A stretch of DNA of 48,523 nt from assembly GCA_900548255.1 (NCBI GenBank), contig URKH01000005.1:1-48523 (forward strand). The letters are read 5' to 3'. Source of the DNA: an uncultured Collinsella sp. Lineage in GTDB: Bacteria; Actinomycetota; Coriobacteriia; Coriobacteriales; Coriobacteriaceae. The position numbers were made by a program, and so were the translations under genes. This document shows, in pieces, positions 23,844 through 32,700 of the stretch; position 1 is the first letter of the stretch; each line of letters starts with the position of its first letter. The notes under the pieces were generated by a model. That model was given only the letters and a program-made list of their open reading frames with translations. It had not been told where the DNA came from and searched no databases.

Positions 23844-26368
23844 CGACGAGAACGCTTGCGCAAGACGAGAGCAATGCCAAGCACTGCGGCAGCTGCAACC
23901 AGCAATCCCAAGACAAGCGTGAGGGTCGAGTCGCCAGCGTGAGGCAGCGAGCCGTCCTTCGGAGTCTTCTTGGTGGTCGTCGAAACGGTCGTCGTGGTGC
24001 TGCTCGACTGGTCATTGCCGCCCGTCTGGCTGCCACCAGGCTGATCGCCGCCACCCGGCTGCGAAGGATCGGTGGGTTCCGTCGGATCCGGAGTACCGGG
24101 ATCAATCGGATTCTCCGAATTCTCCTTGCGCTGGATCCAAACCTGGCAGCCATAGAACGGGTTGGCAGTACCGAGGCACAGGCCCTGATCGGTAACGGCA
24201 AAGGTGCGCAGACCATGGTTGTACGGATCGTTAAAACCGTTAGTCGTCAGCGTCGTAAAGTTCACGCCGTCCTCGGTCACATACATATCAAAGCCGCGCT
24301 CGGCATCGCGCAGGTAGTACATGCACGTAAGGACACTCTGCAGCTTCTTGAGGTTCTCCTCGCTCAGCAGCTTATCGAGCGCATCCTGAATATCGCCCGG
24401 CAGCTCGGTGCCATAGGCATCCTCGTACTGCTGCTTCAGGCTCTCATAGCTATCGAGCATGTCCTGATACTGGTCGGCAAAGGACTTGAAGTACGCGATC
24501 TCGCCATCGATCTTCTGGACATAAGCGGCGTCGTCCTCAACGTCCTGGGACATCGTCGCGGCCTGCTCGCAAAGGTCGCCCGCGGCATCCTCCAGCGCAT
24601 CGCTCAGGTCGCCAAAGCCCTTAGCGACCTCGGTCTTCTCGTCATCGACCTCGACGGCCTCAGCCTTCTCGTCATCGACCTCGACGGCCTCGTTTGAATC
24701 ATCGTCCGCAAGCGTGTTAGCGGGAACGATGGGGTCGTCAGGCGATTTCTTGTCGAGCAGGTGATCGAGCAGGTCCCTAAGGCGCTGAACCTGAGAGTTC
24801 CACTCCTCGGGCGTCATATCGATAATGTCGCCATTGGAGAACTGGCCGATCGGCTCAAGCAGGCTCGCGGTATCAAAGGTACCGATATACAGCTTGCCGT
24901 CGAACTTCTGCATGCGCCAAATGTACTGGTTCTCGTTTCGGCCAAAGCCCGAAGCCAGGCCGGAAATACCGCCCTTGGGGAACATGACGGTGGGATCGCC
25001 AACGACAAGATCCATGTCCTCGTTCTTGTCCATGCGATAGATGTTGACCGACTGCTCAAGATTGGCATTCACAAACGAGCAGTCAACGCCGCCCATGCCG
25101 CTCTTGCCGCCCTCTTCGGTGTTGGACTTGTTGAACAGGATGCGCTCGAGAGCAATCTCCTCGTCGTTGTATTCACCGATATAGAGGTAGTCGTTGTAGA
25201 CGATGAGGTTGGCAGCACCAGAACGGGTGCGGGCAGGATCGATGCCAAAGCAGTACTTTGCACCGTCCCTCTCCTGATCGCCAACAACGGGAGTCCACGA
25301 ATAGCTGCCGTCGGCGTTCTTGTCGCCACGGACCATGGCGAACGACTGCATGGAATTATCATCGGGAGCGTTCTCAGGCGTACCGGTGCAGATGGTCGCA
25401 TAGAGATGGCCATTGTACGAGACCATATCCCAAATGGCGCCGCCGTAGATGCTGTCCTGATAGCGAATCGCCGGATAGCCAAACAGCGTGCCCGAGTTGG
25501 CAATCTCGGTGAAGCTGTCCTGGCCCTTCGACGGGTCAGACGACGTCAGGATTGTCGACACAAAGTTACCGGCCGCGTCTTTACCCACATTACTGATGAC
25601 GAGCTGGCCATCATGGACGCACATGCCGCGGATACCGGTAGAAATGCCCTGCTTGTAGGCAGCACCGTAATCCTGCATGCTCGAAAGGCCCTGATAGACA
25701 ACTTTGTACTTATCATTCTTAGGATCGATCTCATATACAGCAGGCAGGCCGCTTTTGCCGCCATTGGTCCTGACGCTGCCGCAGAAATAAAGCTTACCCT
25801 TATAGCTCACGGCATTGCGGAACAAAGGACCGACGCCGTTGAGCGATTCAGAGAGCAGCAGCTTGGTCTCACCGGTCTTGGTATTGATCTTGACCAGGAT
25901 GCCGCCGCTGTCCTTGTCGGCCGTGCCGTCCTCCTTCTGCTGTCCATAGAAGAAGGTGCCGTTAAACATGGCCTCCAGCGTCAGGCGCATGGTTTCGGCA
26001 TCAAAGGAATCACCCAGCGTGCCGTTCATGAGCGTCAGCGTGTTGCCCATCGCCGCATAGCAGGTGCCCACATAAAGCCAGTCACCATAGCTCACAGCCG
26101 CCCAAGTGTAGCTCTGGCCGCGATCGCCTTCGTTGTTGGCCGCGTTACCGTCGGCGCCCGGAACGGCAACGGCACCGCCACCCTGGTAGTCGACGATGCC
26201 ATCCGGCTGCGACGTTCCTACCGTAGGATGCGAGAGCTTTTCAAAGGAATACCCATTTCCCGCATTGTAGGTAACGGCACCCGAAGCGTCTTCGGCATGC
26301 GCCGGCAGCGGCGATACCAAGATAGCGGCAAGCGCTGCCACCAAGCCAAGTGCTCCCACTCGTCTCAT
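23840..26368 (-). CDS. Large secreted, cell-wall-anchored protein
   Basis: The 842-residue surface protein has a Sec signal peptide (cleavage likely after AHA, residue 25). A long region (about 30-520) has recurrent WLYVG, GKLYFCG, GHLYATI, DYLYIGEY and GKLYIGTFD units, each about one strand pair apart, as in beta-propellers. A charged helical part (about 520-690) includes a 10-residue tandem repeat EAVEVDDEKA/T. Then comes a Pro/Gly/Thr-rich wall-spanning stretch, a sorting signal LPHAGD, a membrane helix and an RKRSRR tail. LPHAG differs from LPxTG by Ala for Thr. GGGGAGG lies 10 bases before the ATG. The ligand or substrate is unknown. Confidence 0.8.
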   Translation of the reverse strand: MRRVGALGLVAALAAILVSPLPAHAEDASGAVTYNAGNGYSFEKLSHPTVGTSQPDGIVDYQGGGAVAVPGADGNAANNEGDRGQSYTWAAVSYGDWLYVGTCYAAMGNTLTLMNGTLGDSFDAETMRLTLEAMFNGTFFYGQQKEDGTADKDSGGILVKINTKTGETKLLLSESLNGVGPLFRNAVSYKGKLYFCGSVRTNGGKSGLPAVYEIDPKNDKYKVVYQGLSSMQDYGAAYKQGISTGIRGMCVHDGQLVISNVGKDAAGNFVSTILTSSDPSKGQDSFTEIANSGTLFGYPAIRYQDSIYGGAIWDMVSYNGHLYATICTGTPENAPDDNSMQSFAMVRGDKNADGSYSWTPVVGDQERDGAKYCFGIDPARTRSGAANLIVYNDYLYIGEYNDEEIALERILFNKSNTEEGGKSGMGGVDCSFVNANLEQSVNIYRMDKNEDMDLVVGDPTVMFPKGGISGLASGFGRNENQYIWRMQKFDGKLYIGTFDTASLLEPIGQFSNGDIIDMTPEEWNSQVQRLRDLLDHLLDKKSPDDPIVPANTLADDDSNEAVEVDDEKAEAVEVDDEKTEVAKGFGDLSDALEDAAGDLCEQAATMSQDVEDDAAYVQKIDGEIAYFKSFADQYQDMLDSYESLKQQYEDAYGTELPGDIQDALDKLLSEENLKKLQSVLTCMYYLRDAERGFDMYVTEDGVNFTTLTTNGFNDPYNHGLRTFAVTDQGLCLGTANPFYGCQVWIQRKENSENPIDPGTPDPTEPTDPSQPGGGDQPGGSQTGGNDQSSSTTTTVSTTTKKTPKDGSLPHAGDSTLTLVLGLLVAAAAVLGIALVLRKRSRR
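24635..24690. repeat. 30-bp-period tandem repeat inside the wall protein gene
   Basis: Two identical 26-base units starting CTTCTCGTCATCGACCTCGA are spaced 30 bases apart and encode the duplicated acidic decapeptide of the linker. Slippage could change the copy number. Confidence 0.85.
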
Positions 26369-26641
26369 AAGGCTATAACCTCCCCTGTCCTAAAGCCCAG
26401 CTTTAGCATTCTTCATTTCTGTCCACGGTTAATTGCAATCTGAGCACAGCAATAATCAGCGTATAAATATACACCTGTAATTTTTTGGACGGGTTAATAG
26501 ATGCTCGATTGGTAGCGAATTCCGCGCAAACCGTCACCAAACTCCACTTTTACCGCATCTAAAGGTTATTTTTTACGCAAATTTTTGGATGTCGATAGTC
26601 GCAATGAGCAGGAGGCCGGTATCCACCGGAGAGGGCAACGC
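26369..26641. other. Gap of about 270 bases without a gene
   Basis: This AT-rich stretch lies between the wall-protein gene and the metal-binding protein gene, both on the minus strand. It must hold the promoter of the former, but no convincing -35/-10 pair was found. A short CCGGT/ACCGG dyad near 26620 may be a weak terminator. Confidence 0.4.
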
Positions 26642-27025
26642 CTACATTTTCATAACGTAATAGCCCGCGCCCCTCACCGCCGTCTCGAGTGTGTCGCGAT
26701 CAACCGGGAGCTTCGAGCGTACGCGTGCTGTGTGGTCCGCATACGTCACCGTAGCCCACACGCCGTCCAGTGCATTGAGGGCATTGGCTACGTTCTGAGC
26801 GCAGCCGTCACAGCTCATGCCGCCGATGAGCAGCTCATCGCTATAGGGATAGTGGGACTCGTCGGTGTCTGCCACCACAACCTTCTTGGCTTTCTTGCCG
26901 CTCGCGCCATCACTGCAACAGCTCTTTCCATGCGTCGACGCCGCAATGCGACGCAGCCCAAAAAACATGCCGACGGCAATGACGGCCAGCACGATGAGAT
27001 TCGCAGGGTTGAGCAAGTCACTCAT
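26642..27025 (-). CDS. Membrane-anchored heavy-metal-associated (HMA) domain protein
   Basis: The 127-residue protein has one N-terminal membrane helix (NLIVLAVIAVGMFFGLRRIA) and a linker with the vicinal Cys pair KSCCSDG. A C-terminal HMA fold (about 60-127) carries GGMSCDGCAQNVANALNAL, the CxxC metal site seen in copper chaperones and MerP. It probably binds copper(I) or a similar soft metal at the inner membrane face; no P-type ATPase is next to it, so its partner is unknown. ATG 27025 has AAGGGG 5 bases upstream. A GGGGT-type palindrome in the leader suggests metal control. Confidence 0.8.
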   Translation of the reverse strand: MSDLLNPANLIVLAVIAVGMFFGLRRIAASTHGKSCCSDGASGKKAKKVVVADTDESHYPYSDELLIGGMSCDGCAQNVANALNALDGVWATVTYADHTARVRSKLPVDRDTLETAVRGAGYYVMKM

Positions 27026-27055
27026 GCGTTCCCCTTTCAAGTAGCCCTATCTAGA

Positions 27056-27070
27056 TACCCCCATGGGGTG
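27056..27070. promoter_or_regulatory. CsoR-like metal-responsive operator candidate
   Basis: TACCCC-CAT-GGGGTG has the ACCCC/GGGGT dyad typical of CsoR-family copper sites and lies 31 bases upstream of the HMA-protein start. No csoR gene is in the window. Confidence 0.45.
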
Positions 27071-27133
27071 TTCCCATCTTAACCCAAAATCATGTCCGTT
27101 CGGTCAATTAGTTTCCCTCTTCAAACTTTTTAG

Positions 27134-27161
27134 TTGACCAAGGCTTACTTTCGTGTATAAG
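27134..27161 (+). promoter_or_regulatory. Promoter of the DUF3793-flavodoxin operon
   Basis: TTGACC (27134-27139) and TATAAG (27156-27161) are separated by 16 bases. Confidence 0.6.
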
Positions 27162-27180
27162 TTTTCCTAGGCTAACAGTT
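27162..27180. promoter_or_regulatory. Possible DtxR/IdeR-type iron box
   Basis: The core CTAGGCTAAC just after the -10 box matches the centre of the DtxR/IdeR consensus (TTAGGTTAGSCTAACCTAA), but only 11 of 19 positions agree overall. Iron control would suit a flavodoxin operon. Confidence 0.3.
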
Positions 27181-27199
27181 TAGATCCGTAAGGAGCGTC

Positions 27200-27904
27200 G
27201 TGACTCGAACCATAGACATCCCAACGTTTCAGGCGGCAGTCGTGCGCAACTGCTCCCCCACGCTCGCGGGCATCAAACCGGCATCGCTCTTTACCTATCC
27301 AGGAGTCTATGCCGATCAAGACGGCTCAAGCGTAACTGCGGCGATCGAGGATCGCCGAGCACGCCTGCTCAACGTTATCGCCCGGTGCAACCGCGAGCTT
27401 AATCCGTTCGGTATCCATCTGAGCGTTTTGGTCTGGCGCCCCTGCGGGGCGCTCGTATACGCATATCGGCCCAATAGCCTCGCCACTTACCTTGCTGACC
27501 CGCGCGCCAAAACGGCACTCGCCAAGAAGGGCTACGACACCGGCAACCTCTCGGCATGTCTTGTGCACCTGGCATCACGCATCACGCTCGCGAGCAATAA
27601 CGCCGCGGAATGCGCCTGCGGCCAGACTCGATGCGCACTGGATCAGCAAGTCTGCTGCTACAACGACTGCGCCTGCGAATTTCCACACGAGATTGGCTAC
27701 TTCCTGGGGTACCCCTGCGACGACGTATACGAGTTCATCGCTCAGCGTGGCGAGAACTACAAGATCTTTGGAGCCTGGAAGGTCTATACGAATGTCGAGC
27801 AGGCGCTTGCGACGTTTGATGCGTACCGTGCCTGCACCCAACACCTCACCTTTATCTATCAGCAGGGCTGCAGCTTGGCGCAACTTGCCCAGGCGACCCG
27901 ATAG
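27200..27904 (+). CDS. DUF3793-family protein
   Basis: The 234-residue protein has the family landmarks: NCSPTLAGIKPASLF near the N-terminus, LSVLVWRPCGALVYAYRP, the very conserved FPHEIGYFLGYPCDDVYEFI (about 160-179) and IFGAWKVYTNVEQAL. A Cys-rich insert CACGQTRCALDQQVCC precedes the FPHEIG block. DUF3793 has no proven function but is often next to flavodoxins in gut anaerobes, as here (46 bases). GTG 27200 has AAGGAG 4 bases upstream. It is most likely a cytosolic redox or metal-related protein. Confidence 0.85.
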   Translation: MTRTIDIPTFQAAVVRNCSPTLAGIKPASLFTYPGVYADQDGSSVTAAIEDRRARLLNVIARCNRELNPFGIHLSVLVWRPCGALVYAYRPNSLATYLADPRAKTALAKKGYDTGNLSACLVHLASRITLASNNAAECACGQTRCALDQQVCCYNDCACEFPHEIGYFLGYPCDDVYEFIAQRGENYKIFGAWKVYTNVEQALATFDAYRACTQHLTFIYQQGCSLAQLAQATR

Positions 27905-27950
27905 AACGTACAAACCGCGACCGCACGCCGCACAACCGAAAGGACTCAAC

Positions 27951-28370
27951 ATGAGCAAGATCGCCGTCGTCTACTGGAGCGGCACGGGCAACACCGAGGC
28001 CATGGCAAACCTCGTTGCCGAGGGCACCACGTCCGCGGGCGCCGAGGCCGAAGTCATCCCCTGCGCCGACTTCTCTGCCGACAGGGCCGCCGACTATGAT
28101 GCCTTCGCCTTCGGTTGCCCCGCCATGGGCTCCGAGGAGCTTGAATACGATGAGTTCCAACCGATGTGGGACGAAGTCAAGGAGACCCTCGGCGACAAGA
28201 AGGTCGTCCTCTTTGGCTCTTATTCGTGGGCCGAAGGCGAATGGATGGACAATTGGAAGGCGGACGCCGACGAGGCAGGCGTCAACGTGGTCGACTCCGT
28301 CATCTGTTACGACGCCCCCGACGATGAGGGCGAGGCGGCCTGCCGCGCCCTTGGAGCCGAGCTCGCCTAG
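27951..28370 (+). CDS. Flavodoxin
   Basis: The 139-residue short-chain flavodoxin has the FMN phosphate loop VVYWSGTGNTEAMA at residues 6-19, FGCPAMGSEEL (50s loop) and VVLFGSYSWAEGEWMDNW (90s loop) with aromatic residues placed to stack on FMN. It serves as a low-potential one-electron carrier and commonly replaces ferredoxin when iron is short. It follows the DUF3793 gene by 46 bases and is closed by a strong terminator. AAAGGA precedes ATG 27951; the long upstream in-frame extension overlaps the DUF3793 gene and is not real. Confidence 0.92.
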   Translation: MSKIAVVYWSGTGNTEAMANLVAEGTTSAGAEAEVIPCADFSADRAADYDAFAFGCPAMGSEELEYDEFQPMWDEVKETLGDKKVVLFGSYSWAEGEWMDNWKADADEAGVNVVDSVICYDAPDDEGEAACRALGAELA

Positions 28371-28427
28371 CTGCAATGAGCTCCGCCCGTAACGCGCTCT
28401 GCACCAAAACACATTCGCGTCCCAACA

Positions 28428-28462
28428 AAAACGGGAGCCGGATCACATCCGGCTCCCGTTTT
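28428..28462. terminator. Bidirectional terminator
   Basis: Perfect 15-bp arms (AAAACGGGAGCCGGA and its complement) around a 5-base loop give a T run on both strands. It serves the flavodoxin gene from the left and the amino acid ABC operon from the right. Confidence 0.92.
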
Positions 28463-28487
28463 CTGCTGTGTCAGTCATATAAAGCGG

Positions 28488-29223
<736 letters not shown>

Positions 29224-29240
<17 letters not shown>

Positions 29241-30612
29241 AATAGAACCTCCTTACAGACCAGCGATATGGTCGGCGGGCGTCGACAACCTGTCCGGCGC
29301 TCTTGGTGGGACGCTTCTTTTTGGTTTCGGCCGTACCCAGCAGCCTCGCCTCAAGACCGCTCACCAAGCGCGCAAGCGGCAGGGTAATGACCAGATAGAA
29401 CAGGGCGGCAACCACATACGGCGTAATGGAGCCCGTCGTTGCCACGATGGTGCGGGCGTTCATGACGATCTCGACCACGCCCACGGCGGCGAGCAGCGAC
29501 GTATCCTTGTAGAGCAGGATAAACTCGCTGGTCAGCGTAGGCAGGACATTGCGGAACGTCTGCGGAATCATAACGTAGAGCAGCGTCTGGAAGGCATTCA
29601 TACCCAGCGAACGAGCGGCCTCGTTCTGGCCCTTGGGGATCGATTGAATACCGGCACGGAAAATCTCGCACAGATACGCAGACGAGTTCATGGCCATGAC
29701 GATAACGCCCAAGACATAGTCGTCCACCTTGACGCCGGCAAGCGGCAGGCCAAAGAATGCAATATAGATCTGCAGGAACGCCGGCGTACCGCGGATGACA
29801 TTCACGTAGATGCCGGCAAGGCAACGCAGGATGCGCGATTTGGATATGCGCATAAGCGACAGGGCAAAGCCAAAGGGGATCGCCAGCGGAAACGCCACGA
29901 GCACGATCGAGAGCGACATAAGGAAGCCCTTGAAGACGATCGGCAGGCTCTGGACCAAAATGACCGGGTTCAGGAACAGGCGAAGGAACATGTTGGAATT
30001 CCATGCCTCGACCCACGGCTGTTCCTTAAGGTCGGCCAGGAAGTTATCGAACGCCGTCACGCCCTTAATCTCGACGGAAGGAATCTTGGAAATCTTCTTG
30101 GTCGAACCGTCGGCGAGCGTATAGGTTCCGCTAAAGGCCTCATCGCCGCCCTCGACGGGGAACGTCACGCCGTAAACCTCGACACGGAAAAAGCCGCCGG
30201 CAGGCGCCGTCTCGCCAAAGTCAATCTTGAGCGTCTGGCCGTCAGCCTTGCACGTGGGCTTCATGGGCGTACGATCCATGAGGTCCTCGCCCGAGAGCAT
30301 CGTCAATCGCGTGTCATCGGTACCAAACGTTGTGCCGTCGACAAACGTCAGAGAAAGACCGCTCAGCTCCTCGTCGGCATCGGCCTGAACTTCCCAGGTA
30401 ATGCGCGTCTCGGTGCCGCCGACCACAGCGCTGCCCGAACCGGTGTTGGGTCGGGCGGTAATCTTTGCGGTCTCAAGCGCCTGGGCGGTCGTGGGCGCAT
30501 ATGCCCCCACGCACACCAGCGCGAGCGCCACGGCCATGGCGCAGGCTAGCTTTTGGAGCAAGGCGGGCAGTGGAAAACGCTGCTCCGCAGCCCCTTTGTT
30601 CAGTCGAGACAA
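29224..30612 (-). CDS. Amino acid ABC permease with an N-terminal secreted domain
   Basis: The 462-residue protein has an N-terminal signal sequence (LACAMAVALALVCVGAYA), an external beta-rich domain of about 150 residues (about 50-195) and then a HisM/GlnP-type permease with the ATPase-contact loop EAARSLGMNAFQTLLYVMIP. The external domain is not a periplasmic binding-protein fold; its own binding protein is encoded upstream. Such fusion is unusual and may add wall contact or substrate capture. The start is TTG 30612, with AGGAG 5 bases upstream; a longer upstream frame has no ribosome site. The cytosolic tail is Lys/Arg-rich. Confidence 0.82.
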
Positions 30613-30673
30613 GGTGGCTCCTATCGTAGAAGTTGCCGGCAAAACGAGACGGAAACACTCTCCGTCAAGAGAA

Positions 30674-30702
30674 GCGCAAAGGCCCTCTCCGCCAAAACGG
30701 AA
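30674..30702 (-). terminator. Intercistronic hairpin between binding-protein and permease genes
   Basis: On the minus strand GGGCCCTTTCCG pairs with CGGAGAGGGCCT around a 5-base loop just after the binding-protein stop. Partial termination or mRNA protection here would keep the binding protein in excess. Confidence 0.6.
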
Positions 30703-30730
30703 AGGGCCCGCGCGCAATCAAGTAGCTATT

Positions 30731-31591
30731 TTACTTGATGTTGTACTTAGCCATGAGGGCGTCGACGGTACCGTCGTCAGTCAGGTCCTTGATGGCCTGG
30801 TTGATGTCGTCCTTGAGCTTGGTGTTGCCCTGGTTGATGGCGATGGCGTACTCCTCGCCGGTGCTGACCTGCTTGATGGTCTGGCAGGTGTTGAACTGCT
30901 CGGCGGTCAGCTGGCTGGCAACGGAGCGGTTGGTGACTACGGCGTCGCCCTTATCGGACTGCAGGGCGCTGAAGCACTCGGTGGCGTCCTTGTAGGGGAC
31001 AATCTTGGCCTTGGGGAAGTTCTCCTGGGCAAAGGCCTCGGCGGTCGAGCCAGACTGGACGATGATGGTAGCGTCGGCGTTGTTGAGCTTCTCGCTGAAG
31101 TTGTCGGCCGTGATATCGGTGTTATCGACCTTGGTCACGATAGCCTGATCGTCCATGTAGTAGGAATCGGAGAAAGTGACTTCCTTCTCACGCTCGGGCG
31201 TGTCGGTGATAGCCGCGATGGCGACGTCGTACTTGGCGCCCGAAGCAACGCCGGGGACGAGCGTGTCAAAATCATTGTTGACATACTCGACATCCAGACC
31301 CAGCTTATCGCCGATAGCCTTAATGAGTTCAAGGTCAAAGCCCTGGTAGTCGCCATTGTCATCCTTGTACTCAAACGGAGCGTACTCGGCAGAGGTGCCG
31401 ACGGTCAGCGTACCGTCCTTGACGAGCGCGTACTCCTTGGAACCGTCGACCTTCTCGACCTTAGCGTCGTCAGAGCTGCTGGAACTGGCATCAGAACCAG
31501 AGGTGGCGTTGGACGAGCCGCAGCCCGTCAGAGCAAGGGCGAGCGCCATAGCACCCGTGGCGGCAAATGCGCCAAGCTTCTTCAGCTTCAT
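30731..31591 (-). CDS. Amino acid ABC transporter substrate-binding lipoprotein
   Basis: The 286-residue lipoprotein has the lipobox ALTGC at about residue 24, a Ser/Asp-rich linker and a two-lobed SBP_bac_3 domain: LTVGTSAEYAPFEYKDDNGD, GFDLELIKAIGDKLGLDV, SGAKYDVAIAAITDTPER and GEEYAIAINQGNTKLKDDIN. This class binds polar amino acids and delivers them to the GlnP/GlnQ-type permease encoded next. AAGGAG lies 7 bases before ATG 31591; the frame open upstream of it crosses the promoter. Confidence 0.93.
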   Translation of the reverse strand: MKLKKLGAFAATGAMALALALTGCGSSNATSGSDASSSSSDDAKVEKVDGSKEYALVKDGTLTVGTSAEYAPFEYKDDNGDYQGFDLELIKAIGDKLGLDVEYVNNDFDTLVPGVASGAKYDVAIAAITDTPEREKEVTFSDSYYMDDQAIVTKVDNTDITADNFSEKLNNADATIIVQSGSTAEAFAQENFPKAKIVPYKDATECFSALQSDKGDAVVTNRSVASQLTAEQFNTCQTIKQVSTGEEYAIAINQGNTKLKDDINQAIKDLTDDGTVDALMAKYNIK

Positions 31592-31648
31592 AATCAGTCT
31601 CCTTCCAATGACCCCACGTGATTCAGGGGTCTGCAAAAACTGAGGGTT

Positions 31649-31677
31649 ATTATGCACCCGCTTGGAAGAATCCGCAA
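31649..31677 (-). promoter_or_regulatory. Promoter of the amino acid ABC operon
   Basis: On the minus strand TTGCGG (plus 31672-31677) and CATAAT (plus 31649-31654) are spaced by 17 bases, 57 bases before the binding-protein start. Confidence 0.55.
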
Positions 31678-31738
31678 TTAGAAAACTGATTGAAACAAAC
31701 CCATAACGTGAATGGAGCACTCCACTTTATGACAGTCA

Positions 31739-32605
31739 TCACTGCTGCAATGACCTTAACAATTTGATTTCAGCCGCATAACCTGCAAGTTCGTTCGGTG
31801 TCTCCAAAATGAATGGCAATGCGCGCAAGCGGCCATTCGATACAATATTCTGCATAACCTGCATACCGCCGCCAAACTCTTCGCTACCCAGGTAGCCCTT
31901 ACCGATGCATTCGTGGCGGTCCTTATGGGCGCCGCAGGGGTTCTTGGAGTCATTGATATGCACGGCGCGCAGGCGCTCGATACCCACCACACGATCGAAC
32001 TCGTCGAGCACGCCTTCAAGATCGTGGACGATGTCGTAGCCGGCGTCATTCACATGGCAGGTGTCCAAGCAAACGCCCAACTTGGCCGACAGCTCGGGGC
32101 ACTTGTCGGCAACGCCCTGGATGATGAGTGCCAGTTCCTCAAAGCTGCGGCCCACCTCGGTGCCCTTGCCGGCCATGGTCTCGAGCAGCACCGTCGTCTG
32201 TTGGCCCTCAAACATCACCTGGCACAGGGTGTCGACGATCATCTGAATGCCGGCGTCGGAGCCCTGCCCCACATGCGCACCGGGATGGAAGTTGTAGTAG
32301 TTGCCGGGCAGCGCTTCCATGCGCCGCAGGTCCTCCGCCATGGCCTCCAAGGCAAACTCGCGCGCCCGCTCTTTGGCCGAGCAAGGGTTATAGGTATACG
32401 GGGCATGAGCCACAAGCGGGCCAAAATCGTTCTGTTCCATAAGCTCGCGCAGGGCGGCCACGTCATCCATGTCAAGGTCTTTCGCCTTGCCGCCGCGCGG
32501 GTTGCGTGTAAAGAATGCAAAGGTATTGGCGCCAATTGACAACGCCGTCTCCCCCATCGCCCAATAGCCCTTCGTCGTGGATAGATGACACCCGATCGTC
32601 AGCAT
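31739..32605 (-). CDS. nfo: Endonuclease IV (AP endonuclease)
   Basis: The 288-residue zinc TIM-barrel enzyme cuts DNA 5' of abasic sites in base-excision repair. IGCHLSTTKGYW, FTRNPRGG, VAHAPYTYNPCS, NFHPGAHVGQGSDAGIQ, LLETMAGKGTEVG, LGVCLDTCHVNDAGYD, HINDSKNPCGAHKDRH and FILETPN carry the His, Glu and Asp ligands of the trinuclear zinc site. Length is normal. No terminator is seen between it and the amino acid ABC operon on the same strand, so some read-through is possible. Confidence 0.93.
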   Translation of the reverse strand: MLTIGCHLSTTKGYWAMGETALSIGANTFAFFTRNPRGGKAKDLDMDDVAALRELMEQNDFGPLVAHAPYTYNPCSAKERAREFALEAMAEDLRRMEALPGNYYNFHPGAHVGQGSDAGIQMIVDTLCQVMFEGQQTTVLLETMAGKGTEVGRSFEELALIIQGVADKCPELSAKLGVCLDTCHVNDAGYDIVHDLEGVLDEFDRVVGIERLRAVHINDSKNPCGAHKDRHECIGKGYLGSEEFGGGMQVMQNIVSNGRLRALPFILETPNELAGYAAEIKLLRSLQQ

Positions 32606-32625
32606 CCCCAGCTCCCCCTCATCAG

Positions 32626-32688
32626 TTGCGGTGAAATAGTTCCTGTCGATGCCTTATTCTGCCGCAAACAGGAACTATTCCACCGCAA
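32626..32688. repeat. Long intergenic inverted repeat (21-bp arms)
   Basis: Arms starting TTGCGGTG and ending CACCGCAA match at 20 of 21 positions around a 21-base loop. It lies between the aldo/keto reductase stop and the nfo start. Its architecture (21-bp arms, loop of about 20) equals that of the repeat at 21100-21161, although the sequence differs. Confidence 0.75.
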
Positions 32689-32700
32689 GTTATAAAAGGG

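Noticed and set aside
24761..26443. 560-codon open frame opposite the wall protein gene
   Set aside because: The opposite strand has a signal peptide, repeats and a sorting signal; this frame has none of these and extends past the real gene start without a ribosome site.
27492..27950. Long N-terminal extension of flavodoxin
   Set aside because: It overlaps the DUF3793 gene in another frame; AAAGGA and ATG 27951 give the normal flavodoxin length.
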